A stretch of DNA of 64,000 nt from Patagioenas fasciata. Taxonomy: Eukaryota; Chordata; Aves; Columbiformes; Columbidae. Position 1 is the first letter of the stretch; each line of letters opens with the position of its first letter. Below the pieces are notes generated by a model. The model did no database searches and was not told the DNA's origin. It saw only the letters and a list, made by a program, of their open reading frames with translations. The translations under genes were made by a program, and so were the position numbers. The stretch covers positions 71,262,552-71,326,551 of the forward strand of contig NC_092524.1 in assembly GCF_037038585.1 (NCBI RefSeq), read 5' to 3'. This document shows positions 49,864-60,869 of the stretch, one piece after another.

Positions 49864-50008
49864 CGGCTGCGGGCGCTGCGGGCGCTGCTGGCGCTGCTGG
49901 CGATGTTGGTGATGCTGGCGCTGCGGGCGCTGCTGGCGCTGCTGGCGATGTTGGCGCTGCTGGCGCTGCTGGCGCTGCTGGCGCTGTTGGCGACGCTGGC
50001 GATGCTGC
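49864..50008. repeat. 9-bp (GCGCTGCTG)n-type array
   Basis: GCGCTGCTG, GCGCTGCGG and GCGATGTTG units run for about 145 bases. Alanine, leucine or glutamine/arginine-rich frames come from this run. Confidence 0.93.
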
Positions 50009-50511
50009 ATCCGCTTCACTGCCGAGTCAGACCCCAACTCACACCGCACCTGGGCAGGGCCTCGGCAGCAGAGGGAAGGACTCACAAGAAATTCCCGCGG
50101 GCAGTGCCAGCCCGGACAGGCTCTGGGCCCCACGCCAGCCACGTGTCCCGAGTGGCCATCGTGCTGCTGCTGGCAAAGATTTCTGCTGTCCTTCGGCCTA
50201 AAAAACCCTTCCGATAGGTCCTGTAGAAGCAGCCCTGGATGTGTCAGGACTGATGTACAGCACAGGAAGGTACACTGGTTTACCTGAAAATCACATCCAC
50301 CTTGACTCGCCCCTTGAGTAAGTTTTGGGTGCAGGCTGCTCACCATGAACAACTACCAAGAGGTGTCATTACCAAACACAACAACAAGCTGATGTGACGA
50401 AATTGTTCATGCTATACTTGCCCATTTAAGACAAATGCACAACTGCAAGCCAAAAGGTTGAAATATCTCATGTGGACAGAGTGGTGGAAGCAGTGTGATT
50501 GGCCATTCCCA
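50009..50511. other. Unique spacer between two arrays, no gene seen
   Basis: Nothing recognised. Confidence 0.55.
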
Positions 50512-50985
50512 TCTGTCCGAGCCGTCCCCTCCTCTGCAGGTCCTCCTGTTACCTCCTGTCCCATTGATCCAAGCCATCCCCTCCTCTGCAGGTGTTCTGT
50601 CACCTCCTGTCCCATTGATCCGAGCTGTCCCCTCCTCTGCAGGTGTTCTGTCACCTCCTGTCCCATTGATCCGAGCTGTCCCCTCCTCTGCAGGTGTTCT
50701 GTCACCTCCTGTCCCATTGATCCAAGCCATCCCCTCCTCTGCAGGTGTTCTGTCACCTCCTGTCCCATCAGTCCGAGCCATCCCCTCCTCTGCAGGTGTT
50801 CTGTCACCTCCTGTCCCATCGGTCCGAGCTGTCCCCTCCTCTGCAGGTGTTCTGTCATCTCCTGTCCCATCAGTCCGAGCTGTCCCCTCCTCTGCAGGTG
50901 CTCCTGTCACCTCCTGTCCCATCGGTCCGAGCTGTCCCCTCCTCTGCAGGTGCTCCTGTCACCTCCTGTCCCACCGGTGGAGCCA
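50512..50985. repeat. 51/52-bp minisatellite, 9 copies
   Basis: CCTCTGCAGGTGTTCTGTCA and CCTCCTGTCCCATTGATCCG make up the unit; copies start at 50531, 50583, 50634, 50685 and so on. The 17-codon period keeps frames open on both strands, so the open frames around it (50458-51432 plus, 50407-50922 minus) are not supported as genes. Confidence 0.95.
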
Positions 50986-53480
50986 GCACAGGGCGATGTG
51001 CCACCTTGTCCAGGGCACGGCTGTTCCCTGGGAAGTAAACTCGGCAGTGAAGTGACCCAGACCAGCGTAACCGTGACCTTTGGCCAAGGCCACCCCCTGG
51101 GCTCAGACCAAGTGCTCATGGCTTTGCCCCGTGGGCTCTCAAACCCCCCACGGCCAGAGGTCCCACGGGTTTTCGTCCCCGCACGCTGCCCCGGGGATGC
51201 GGGTTTGTCCCCTGTCCAGCCCCAGGCGCTGGGTCAGCAGCTGGCGAGGCGGGACAGGACACGCGGTCCCGCCACCCGTCCCAAGGCCAGGCACAAGCTG
51301 CGGATGCACAAAAACCTGCTTCTCTCTCACAGGAAGGGTTTGGTCCCAGCGGTGAATCACCCACCGCCACCAGGTTTGTCCTCTGAGACAGTGACAGCAC
51401 GTCGGCTCACACACAGACTCCACATATTTTAAAATTCAGTTGGGTTTTAGGACTTTAAAGGTCAGACAATTTTTTAGGGATGAATACTCCTAAATAATGA
51501 AGACGAATATTAGACCACTTAGAAAAGAATGAATGTTTAAGAGCTGTATAATTACTGCCATTCAGAAGTGTGAGCACAGATGCGGCAGTGGCTATTGCAA
51601 CCTGAAATAATTCCGAAGGACTATATTATTCCCAGTATAATCAGAAGAAGGGGTTGCCATGTCATTAATCAACAGTGAAACGTCTGCACCAAGGCAAAGG
51701 ACAATAACGTGTTGACATCGTCCTTATCTCACACATTTTTTACTGTCTGGTAGCCAGGGAAGGTCTCTTTAAGGAGCCTGTGTGACAAATGTCATCCAAC
51801 GGCTTGTGCCAACGCGGAACCGGTCACCTCAGATCTTGTCTATGCAAGATAACTTATGGAACAGAATTTCTGGAAAACGTGGTAACTTAAAATGTGGCCC
51901 ACAATCCAAAGATTAAGGTTTTTTCCCACTGTCCTCAGAACTCCCGGTGCATCCCGACTGGTGGGGACAGAGGGGGCACCCACAGCCCGCCTGTGCGGGT
52001 CCCAGGCACCGGCGCCCTGAGCTGCCGCCGACCCACGCTCACGGTGACGCAGGCGGAGCTGCGGGGAAGGTGCCTGCTCCTGTGTTTGCCACACACACCT
52101 TCCAGGGCCTTCTCCAAAAACTTGATTCACAACTTAGCAACCCTTCCCACGGTGGAAGCTGGATTTCTAACACCGAGCTGACAGGTGGAACTTACCTTGA
52201 CAATTAATTAAAAAGATATAGAAAGGAATCAGCAAGGCAAAAGGAGCTCTGCTATGTGCATGAAAGCTTGAAATTGGAGCCGTTGAATGAGGGTAATAAC
52301 ATGATATTAATGTGAAATGAAATCCTGAGAGCTGATACAGTCTGTGCAGCAAGAGTTCGGAGCTTGTTGGTTTAATAAGGGTTTCAGCAGCTGCACAGCC
52401 TAATGCGGGTTGTCAGAAGGAAGATGCAGCCTCTCAGTTCTTCTTGTAACTCCCACTCCCGAGTCACGGAGTCACTCTGCCCGCGGTTCTGCAGACCAGG
52501 TGCCATCCGCGTGCTCTGAGGAAGGTCAGTTGTCCTGCAGCTTCACCAAGGAAGTCACTGCAGTCTGCAATAGGGGAGGTGATGAGTTTGTGGACTCAAT
52601 TTCCACTAAATGTTTTATTGAAAAGTAGTTTGTTTTGGGCTCATCCCCTTCCAGAATTCAAACCCAAATTACACTGCACAGTAAAGAAAGGTAAGAACAA
52701 TATGTGCTGTTATTATAATCCACATAAAATCTAGGCTATGTGCAGCACCAGAAAGATCCCCAGTCACGCTTTGTGAGAATAAGAGCGGTGAGTCCAACTC
52801 CTGATCTAAATCCCTTTTTTCCCACTGAAGACTCCGTTTGGCCCGGCGTCCCTGTGCACTGGATGAAGCACAGGCTGTTTATCCCCGGCGTCTCTGGGGC
52901 AGGACCAGCACCAAGTTTTCTGCTCATGCACGAGCCCCTGGGTGCCGGGCCCCACCGGAGAGCTTGGGGTCCCCGTCGCCGACCCTGGGTGAGCCCCGGC
53001 TGCCACAGTGGGCTGTGCAGCTTCCAGCTCTGCAGCCATCACGGGAGAACGCGCAGGAGGGAACGCCAGGGGTGGGGCTCCCGGCACAGCCCGGACTGTC
53101 CCTGCACCGGCTGCCTTGTCCTGGGGAGACGCTGGAGTGTCTGCTGTACGGGCAGACCGGGGCTGAGCTCCGCCACCCGCGGGGACCACGGCGCTGGGCA
53201 GCCCCATCTCCTGCCCTCCACACAGCCCGCATGAAGCCAGTCCCATCAACAATAAATATTTATACTGGCTGTAATCTGTTCTTCAGAAGTTATATTCAAG
53301 CTGGTTGATTCACCATGGTTTTTGTAGAAGCTATAATTATATCTGTGAGCCATATGGGATTCTTGACAACGAAGAAAAGAAAAAAACAAAAACCCCTTGG
53401 TCCTGTTTGAGAAGCGAGGCGTGACGGGGGGACCCACAGCCTGGCTGGGCTGGCAGCATGGCCGGAGGCGCTGGTGCAGC
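50986..53480. other. Unique sequence, no gene seen
   Basis: AT-rich at 51420-51760 and 52190-52400, GC-rich at 52830-53230. Confidence 0.55.
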
Positions 53481-53727
53481 CACGGGACACTGCAGCCCCG
53501 GCTGGTCCCCACTGTCCCCTCACGGGACGGCTGCAGCCCTGGCTGGTCCCCACTGTCCCCTCATGGGACGGCTGCAGCCCTGGCTGGTGCCCACTGTCCC
53601 CTCACGGGACGGCTGCAGCCCTGGCTGGTCCCCACTGTCCCCTCATGGGACGGCTGCAGCCCTGGCTGGTGCCCACTGTCCCCTCATGGGACGGCTGCAG
53701 CCCTGGCTGGTCCCCACTACAGCTGCA
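53481..53727. repeat. 41-bp minisatellite, 6 copies
   Basis: The unit contains GGGACGGCTGCAGCCCTGGC and TGGTCCCCACTGTCCCCTCA. Confidence 0.95.
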
Positions 53728-53796
53728 GCCTAAACTGGTCCCCACTGTCCCCTGCTCCAGGCTGTCCCGTGCTAGGCTGACACAGCACAGGAGCTG

Positions 53797-54052
53797 GCAG
53801 CACACCAGTGCTCAGTGCTCTCCCAGCACACCAGTGCTTGGTGCTCTCCCAGCACACCAGTGCTGAGTGCTCTCCCGGCACATCGGTGCTCTCCTGGCAC
53901 ATCGGTGCTCGGTGCTCTCCCGGCACATCGGTGCTCTCCTGGCACATCGGTGCTCGGTGCTCTCCCGGCACATCGGTGCTCGGTGCTCTCCCGGCACACC
54001 AGTGCTCAGTGCTCTCCCAGCACACCGGTGCTCGGTGCTCTCCCGGCACACG
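53797..54052. repeat. 24-26-bp minisatellite, about 10 copies
   Basis: Units of GTGCTCGGTGCTCTCCCGGC plus ACACCA or ACATCG; some units are shortened (GTGCTCTCCTGGCACATCG). Confidence 0.94.
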
Positions 54053-54275
54053 GGGCTGCAGGACCCCACGGTGCTGTGCCGGGCAGGACTCGCTGCCGCT
54101 CGCTGCACAGAGCCCCAGCGCCCTGCCCGCCCACGCTGCAGGGACACGTGTGACCCGCCGTCCCCTGCCGGGCACACAGCGCACACGGGCACGGGGGAGC
54201 AGCCCCATGCACAGACACCTGCACCAGGAAAACCCTTCGGATCAACCAACATGCCCACGCCATCATAGTAAAACA

Positions 54276-54281
54276 TTTATT
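54276..54281 (-). terminator. Candidate poly(A) signal AATAAA for the alternative terminal exon
   Basis: The minus strand reads ACAAATAAATG, 293 bases after the TAG at 54574. GT-rich sequence (GTGGGCATGTTGGTTG) follows about 25 bases downstream, as expected for a cleavage site. Confidence 0.45.
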
Positions 54282-54573
54282 TGTTCAGGTGATATAAGCT
54301 ACCATGTTTACAGTTCGTGAGCTCACCACTGGCGACATTTAACATGACTTGGGACTGCAGCTTTTGCCACCAGATTTTTCACCATAATTTTTAGTTTTAT
54401 AAAAACCTTGGACACCAGAAAAACAGGTATTTAGACTTAATGTGGCAGATGGGACATGGGCAATCTGTGAACGGGGGAAGAAAGTTTATCCCACGCAGCC
54501 AACCTCGACGGCCTCTCGGCTTTGGCTGCAGCTTCAAGTAAAGGTTTCGGCAGGTTGAACGTGGTGCAACACA
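54282..54573 (-). other. Likely 3'UTR of the candidate alternative terminal exon
   Basis: Unique, AT-leaning sequence between the TAG stop and the AATAAA signal. It lies immediately beyond a GC-rich minisatellite (53797-54052), so the array stops just outside the presumed transcript end. Confidence 0.4.
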
Positions 54574-54683
54574 CTACTCTTCGGTGAGTTGGAATCGTAT
54601 TGTTTTCTGCCGAGTAAGAATGTCGGTGGCAATGTTTTCGGGGAGCGGAGGCGGGCAGGCGTCCTGTGGATCAGCCCCAGCTT
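54574..54683 (-). CDS. Candidate alternative terminal coding exon of LRFN5
   Basis: The minus strand has a long pyrimidine tract and TTTGCACAG ending at 54684, a strong acceptor. The exon starts with AA, which completes the phase 1 donor at 61081 to an AAA codon. It then stays open for 35 codons and stops at TAG 54576-54574. The joined protein would be 736 residues and end in RFQLTEE, with no PDZ ligand. An AATAAA follows 293 bases after the stop, with GT-rich sequence beyond it. Strand, phase, acceptor and poly(A) signal all fit. The peptide does not resemble the mammalian LRFN5 end I remember (ending in LELI), so this may be a lineage-specific tail, the last exon of an unrelated transcript, or chance. 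Confidence 0.45.
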
Positions 54684-54689
54684 CTGTGC

Positions 54690-57026
54690 AAAGAGACAAA
54701 ACAGCGACAGTGAGGGGAGAAGGAGCGGGATCCGACCCTTCCCCGCGGCCGGGGCCGAGCTGCGGCGGGGCCAGCGGCACTGGGAGGTGCTGGGCAGGAC
54801 CCGGCTGAGCCCGGCACCGCGCCGGCAGCACCGGGAGCTGCCCGCGGCAGAACCTGCCTCCAGCCCCGACACCAGCGCTGCGGGGCACAGCCAAGGGAGG
54901 AAGAGTCAATGGCACCCAGCATCCCAGCCTGCGGCCGGCGAGCCACCAGCCAGCCTCCCCAGCTGGAAGAGCTGGCACAGCAGTGCTGCTGCTGGGGGAA
55001 AAGCAAACTAACAAATAACTCCCAAAACCCCAAAACAGAAGCAGCAAAGTTCATTGTTCCAGAATCAGAGAGTTTTCCAGTTTCTAGATTTCCTTCTGCC
55101 CTCATTGAGGCCAAGCATTTTTCATGGCAGGGCCTTGAACCCTTTGCATAGTTTCAGAGGTCTGCACAGAACTGAAACACCAGAACGGAGCCGTGGGTGG
55201 GTGCGAATCCAGCACTCGCCTTGGTGAGGTTCACATGCAAGAGAAAACCACTGCAGAGAGAATGTGCAGATGTTTAACTGCGTTGCCCCGCGGTCCCGCT
55301 CAGTTTCCATCGATCACGGCACAGCACACAGGCTGGGGACAGCTGCGCCGCCTCGCCGCGGTCCCACTGCGCCTGGCGCTCGCTGCCACCCCGGTGCGGC
55401 TCCACTTACCTGAGGGAATGCAAAGGTGCAGTTGTGGTATGTAAATGCGAACTAGGCACCGTGTTTAAATTCATCCCCGGTCTGCTGCGGGTCGCAGCTC
55501 CGGCTGCCCACACACTGGCCGTGCCAAGCGCGGGCTCACGTCTGCCGGCCCCGCCGCGACAGCCCGGGCAGGGGGCAGGGGCAGCCTGGTCCCAGGAGCG
55601 GGGACACCGTGGGCCGGGCCACAGCTCTTACTGGTTCTCCTCATTTCCCTCTCCCAGTGGAAATTTCCCCTGCAGAGACTGCGTGGCTCACACGCAAACC
55701 ACAGTGGGTGCTCCGGAGAAGCAATCTGGTACCTATATGTAAAACTGGCAGTCAGGAGGAAAACCAGCTCAGCACCAACCCAGGCGCAATGGCTTGTTCT
55801 CGACTTTCACCTTTATAAAAGGCAACTTTCAAAAGTGCAGTGCTCGAAAGAACCTGAGGTGACACGGCTTGTACCAGCACAACAAAACAGCAGCTTATTC
55901 TGTTCATTCCCTACAAAGCTTGCAAGGTGGGGTCTCTGCAGCCAGCAACGTGCTACGTTTGCTGTTTTCCCTTTTTAGTTTCCTTCCTTGCAAGCTAAGC
56001 TTCCTCCTTTCTGCGGCAGCAGCCTTCGCACCCAGCTCCTGTGAATAAATCAATTACACTAAAAGTCTACAGTCAGCAAGGCCAGTAGGACTTGCCTTTT
56101 ATTGGTCTGGTATTACTGATGCCGGGGTGTCAGTGCTTTAACCCGCACCCCTTCAGACCCACTAATGCTTTTGTTTCGTGGACATCTGCGCTGTTGTGAA
56201 AGTGAGACCACAGCTGCATTCAAACCGAGCCAGAACAGGGCACATTTTCTTATTACAGAGCTGATGTAACCGGACAGTCATGGAAGGGAAGACGCGACCA
56301 CTGCCCGCGCAGGGTGGGCAGGTGCCCGGCGGGAGACACGCTTCCTGTAAGCGGGACCTATTAGCACTGCCATGGTTTGCTTCTTTTAAACCAGAACTTT
56401 GCCCAACATTAGGATTACTAAATTACCAGGGAAAAGCATGGTGTGATTTCATGGCTGTTGTTATTGCTGCTTTAGGAGAGCAATAGCACATCCCTGGTTG
56501 CAAGCAGCACCCTAGAACAGGACAGTAAATGTTGCTGAGCCATTGCAATGCTGACAGATGTTGCCACTCTGCGAGCGGTACCTCGGAGACTGCAGCGCCT
56601 CTCAATTAATACGAGGGAAGCGATAGTGAGTGATAGCAGCTGTGACCATTACTTCTGCTGGCTGAATCAATTACTGGGGGAAGCATCGCAGCGCCTCTGT
56701 GTGCAGGGGCCCTGGTGGCTCTGGGTACAGTTTCACGGCAGCACAGGAATGGCTACACTGCACTTTCTCGAGGGCGCACAGCGAGCACCAGCTGTGGCAG
56801 GACTGTCGGCTGGCGCAGCTCGGTGTCACCGCGCCAGCGCGTGTCGCTCAGCGCCAGGCACGCAAGGAGTTACTGGGAGACGCGTTGTGCAGTGCCAAAG
56901 CAGCAACCAGCCGGGCTCTCGCGGTCCCGGGAGGCAGGAGTGACCCGCGCTGCTGGCAGCAAGCGTCCAGCCTCCACAGCTCCGCCGCCGGCAGGGACAA
57001 GCCAGACCTGGGGCAGCACGGCAGGA
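54690..57026. other. Unique intronic sequence upstream of the candidate terminal exon
   Basis: GC-rich near the acceptor (54720-54960), then AT-leaning. No further exon is recognised. Confidence 0.5.
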
Positions 57027-57409
57027 GCACCCACAGTAGTGCAGGCAGCACCCACGGTAGTGCAGGCAGCACCCACAGCGGTGCAGGCAGAACCCATAAT
57101 AGTGCAGTCAGCACCCACAGTAGTGAAGGCAGCACCCATAATAGTGCAGGCAGCACCCATAGTAGTGCAGGCAGCACCCATGGTGGTGCAGGCAGCACCC
57201 ATAATAGTGCAGGCAGCACCTGTGGTAGTGCAGGCAGCGCCCACAGTAGTGCAGGCAGCGCCCACAGCAGTGCAGGCAGCACCCACAGCAGTGCAGGCAG
57301 CGCCCACAGTAGTGCAGGCAGCGCCCACAGCAGTGCAGGCAGCGCCCACAGCAGTGCAGGCAGCACCCACAGCAGTGCAGGCAGCACCAACGGCAGTGCA
57401 GGCAGCAGG
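57027..57409. repeat. 21-bp minisatellite, 18 copies, in the presumed LRFN5 last intron
   Basis: The unit is close to ACAGTAGTGCAGGCAGCACC plus one base. The 21-base period gives heptapeptide repeats in every open frame, including plus-strand frames of 239 and 299 codons and a minus-strand frame of 230. Nothing outside the array in these frames looks like a known protein. Confidence 0.96.
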
Positions 57410-58975
57410 GGCTGCTGAGCCAACACATGGGAACACCCCAGCAGAAATAACCCACATTGGCACCCAGAGCGGAGCAGTACCATATATTCACTGTATAGAA
57501 CATGCCCAGAACACAAGTGGAAAGGCAGCACAGAAAACAACTAACACAAAAACTTTTCACCCAACAAAGCCCTTGCTTCTCCATCCGGATATTGTTTGTA
57601 TCAGCCCTCTTTAACACAACGCGTACACTCAGATTAAAGGATGAGGAAAAGGTGTAAGAGGAAGCGTGTGCCAGCAATTTTAATAAGAGTAAACAAATTT
57701 GTGTAGTAGTTTCGCCTCTTCCAGTGCTTGTGAAAACAGACACCATCTCACGGCTGAAAGCTCAGTTAACGTGTTTTGGAGCATCCCCTCAAGGAGCAGC
57801 AGGTGGAGCCAGGATGGCAACGCCCGGCCGGCCCCGGACACATCGCACCCCCGGCACTGCCCTGCGCACCAGCACCCACCGCCCACACGGGACACTGCTC
57901 GGGCTTGTTGAACCCACATTTCATTTCGGAAGCACCAGAAAACGTCGCAGTATTGCACTATGAACACAAACACACCAGCGCTATTCTGATCAAGGAGCAT
58001 TGCAGCACTTCCTGCTTCTAACTGTTGGCAACCTCTGGTTTTGCAGAACAGAAAGGACAGAGAATTTCCTCCTTCACAAGGCTTCCCACACTTTGACTGA
58101 ACCAGGCCTGCATGAAACGCAGGGTCCCGCTGCAGTGGCCGCAGTGGAAGCGGCAGGTTCTGTGCCCGGCGCGCTCCCAAGGGACGCTCCTCTCTGCCCA
58201 AGAGACGAACCCTCTGATACCCAGGTTTAACTGCTCCTACGCCATTAGCAGAGCACTAAATCAAACGCAGCGACATATGGTCCTCCTAAGCTGCTCATAC
58301 AGATGCGCTGTGGACAGAACACTCAGCTTCAGTGTTTAGAAAATGATTCCTTTGAGTAAAAAATTAAAAATATAAAAATAAAACTCCCTAAATCCCCAAA
58401 AGATGTGAATATTTTAGCACTTTCACAAAACATTAGACACATTTACGTCCAATTTTAGACAACATATAAAGCTTTTTCATTGGATGTTTCTAAAACGCAC
58501 AACTAAAACAAACACTGTTAGCGCAATCTCCACGCCCCAGCGCCACGGGAAGGTCGCGCGCGGCTCCCAGCTCCTGCCCGCGGCACTGGCGGCCGCGTCC
58601 TGCGCCTGGCACCGCTCACACGGCGCTGCCCGACCCGCACCGCGCCAACCGCTGCTTCCTGTGCAGACAGCCCCTCAGGAGGAACGAGGACTTACAGACA
58701 CACCTGAGGGACTTGTTTTTGACTCTTCCAGCAGGAAGGTATTCTGAGGCTTCATTTCCTTTTCGGTCTCTGCGTTTCTCAGGGGAAGCAAAAAAACTTA
58801 AAAAAGAGAGACCCTCTTGTTTTTGTGTCCTTCATGCCACCTTCACACAGACTCTGCTCTTCCACAACAGGCAGTAAAACCGCTGAGAGTGACCCAGGGT
58901 GGCCGAGAGCAACAGGGTCACCTTGTGCATGTCCCCCCAAGAGGCAGAGACACAGGGCTGCCAGGGATGCAGCTG
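57410..58975. other. Unique intronic sequence between two arrays
   Basis: AT-leaning, with a CpG-rich patch at 58530-58660. Confidence 0.5.
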
Positions 58976-59304
58976 CCATGGGATGCTCCTGCCACGGGAC
59001 ATTCCTGCCTGGGACATTCCTGCCTGGGACATTCCTGCCACGGGACATTCCTGCCTGGGACATTCCTGCCTGGGACATTCCTGCCACGGGACATTCCTGC
59101 CACGGGACATTCCTGCCTGGGACATTCCTGCCACGGGACATTCCTGCCACGGGACATTCCTGCCACAGGACATCCCTGCCTGGGACATTCCTGCCTGGGA
59201 CATTCCTGCCACGGGACATTCCTGCCTGGGACATTCCTGCCACAGGACATCCCTGCCTGGGACATTCCTGCCTGGGACATTCCTGCCTGGGACATTCCTG
59301 CCAC
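58976..59304. repeat. 15/16-bp minisatellite, about 21 copies, in the presumed LRFN5 last intron
   Basis: Two unit types, CCTGGGACATTCCTG and CCACGGGACATTCCTG, are mixed in an irregular order. Open frames of 128-212 codons on both strands follow from the repeat. Confidence 0.95.
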
Positions 59305-59907
59305 GAGTGCTCTCGGGCCAGCCGGCTGCCCTGGTTAGAACATCTTCAGGCATCTGCTTGGGTTACACTGCCCTCACGCAGAAGCACACAGAGTGTGAAA
59401 ATTAACTATTCTATCACACTAATGGCCACAAAGCCCATATCAAACCTATTATTTGGCACCTGAGAATGCACTAACATTGCAGAGTTTAACTGTCTCATTT
59501 AAACATGATGACTGTATAAGTTTAATTAATATTAATTGTAGACTTTTCTTTAGAACACGCAGAGCTGCAGAGGCACGTCTGCCATCCTCACATGGGGTTT
59601 TCAATTGCTATCGCCTATTGCTGTATGTTACGTCCTTACATTATTCCGAAATTATTCTGTCCCACAAAGCACCACAATCAAACAGCAGGTTAAAGATGGG
59701 ACCACCTTCCAGTCCCTTCACTGTGCATGGGGATTAAAGAGAACTGGAACAAACCATAGAGTTTACAGAAAATATGCCCCAAAAGGTCTAGGAAAGGAGA
59801 TGGCCATTGTCATACCGCTCACAAGTCGCTACAGCTCTGTACCGGGGTAGACCTGCTGGCCCTGCTCTCTGCCCCGCTGGGCTCACACCCCTGCACCCTG
59901 TGGTGCC

Positions 59908-59970
59908 GGCGCTGTGCCCGGAGCTCGACCAGGGCACGTTTGCTGTGCCCGGAGCTCGACCAGGGCACAT
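59908..59970. repeat. 34-bp direct duplication
   Basis: GCTGTGCCCGGAGCTCGACC AGGGCAC occurs twice in tandem. Confidence 0.88.
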
Positions 59971-60188
59971 GGTACTGCCAGGGGGCTCTGCAGGCTGCAC
60001 CGATGCCCTCGCTGCAGCTGGGGCGCGGGGCTGCTCCCACATCACCCGCAGGCTCCCCTGGCCCGCGGGTCACACCGCGGTGCCCCCGCGCTGCAGGGAC
60101 AGCACACCGGGCACTGTGTGGCCCGCCAGCACCAGCCCCAGCCAGGCAGACCCCGGCAGGAGCAGAGGGACCCTCCATCCCGGCACCT

Positions 60189-60210
60189 TCCTCCTCCTCC
60201 TCCTCCTCAC
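60189..60210. repeat. (TCC)n microsatellite
   Basis: Six to seven TCC/CTC triplets. Confidence 0.85.
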
Positions 60211-60290
60211 CCCCACGGTGGGACCCAGCAGGTGGCACCCGTGGGCCCTGGGCAGTCACCGCGAGGCTGGCTGGTGAACGGAGTGAATAT

Positions 60291-60296
60291 TTTATT
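60291..60296 (-). terminator. Candidate poly(A) signal AATAAA (distal, read-through form)
   Basis: The minus strand reads AAATAAAAT about 575 bases after the ESTV stop, at the edge where AT-rich sequence gives way to GC-rich DNA. Confidence 0.4.
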
Positions 60297-60602
60297 TTAC
60301 ACAACATAACAACACCGCGTTGTTGTTTCTGTACAGCATCTGCCTAAAAACAAAGGCAACACCATTGTCACGGAAAAGAAATATATAGTCTGACCATTTT
60401 TAAAAATAGCATTTTACTGATTGATCCAGAAGTGGTTATTTGTTAGTTTGGAGGAAATTTCATTTCCTTTATAAAAGGCTTTTTCTGTGAAAACTCTCTC
60501 TTTTGTTTTCTGCTAGTGCAGAACCAGGAAGCCAGTCCTAGAGCAGGGAAGGCACTGGTGCTGTTTCATGCTTTTTTCACCCCTTATTCTTGGTTTTCCT
60601 TT

Positions 60603-60608
60603 TTTATT
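60603..60608 (-). terminator. Candidate poly(A) signal AATAAA (proximal, read-through form)
   Basis: The minus strand reads AAAATAAAAA inside an A-rich tract about 260 bases after the ESTV stop. Low-complexity context lowers confidence. Confidence 0.3.
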
Positions 60609-60825
60609 TTTTTTTTTTCTAAATCTCTGAATGTTGCCTTCGGTTTTGATATTAAATAAAATCAAATGAAAACTAAATAAAACCCTGTGTGCACTGGGTG
60701 GCTTATACAGAACCCCGCATGAACAAGCCATTAATCAGCGAGACAACAGTGGACTTCCAAATCCAATTCCCCAGGAGAGGGAGTTTCACACAACGCTTGG
60801 TGATTTGTTTTTCATCAAAATAAAA

Positions 60826-60868
60826 ATTAAAATTAAAAAAAAAAAAAAAGAAGAAAAGAAAAGAAAAG
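60826..60868. repeat. A-rich tract beside the LRFN5 stop codon
   Basis: A-runs followed by AAGAAAAG units on the plus strand; on the LRFN5 strand this is a long pyrimidine tract just after the ESTV stop. Confidence 0.9.
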
Positions 60869-60869
60869 G

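Larger units (their letters stand above)
59305..60290. other. Unique intronic sequence beyond the read-through 3'UTR
   Basis: AT-rich to 59800, then GC-rich with the 34-bp duplication and the TCC run. Confidence 0.5.
60291..60869 (-). other. LRFN5: Likely 3'UTR of the ESTV-tailed LRFN5 transcript
   Basis: The roughly 580 bases after the TGA are AT-rich and unique, in contrast with the GC-rich tandem repeats that begin just beyond 60280. A long pyrimidine/T tract lies 10-50 bases after the stop on the coding strand. Candidate AATAAA signals lie at 60608-60603 and 60296-60291. Confidence 0.5.

Noticed and set aside
49212-50352. Overlapping frames of 329 (plus) and 280 (minus) codons
   Set aside because: Built on the 20-bp and 9-bp arrays; alanine/glycine or glutamine/arginine runs are repeat artefacts.
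54684-55047. Upstream part of the minus-strand frame that ends at 54574
   Set aside because: The portion before the acceptor is low-complexity GC-rich sequence; only the part after the CAG at 54684 looks exon-like.
56715-57614. Plus-strand frame of 299 codons
   Set aside because: Mostly the 21-bp array, in an intron; frames on both strands are equally open.
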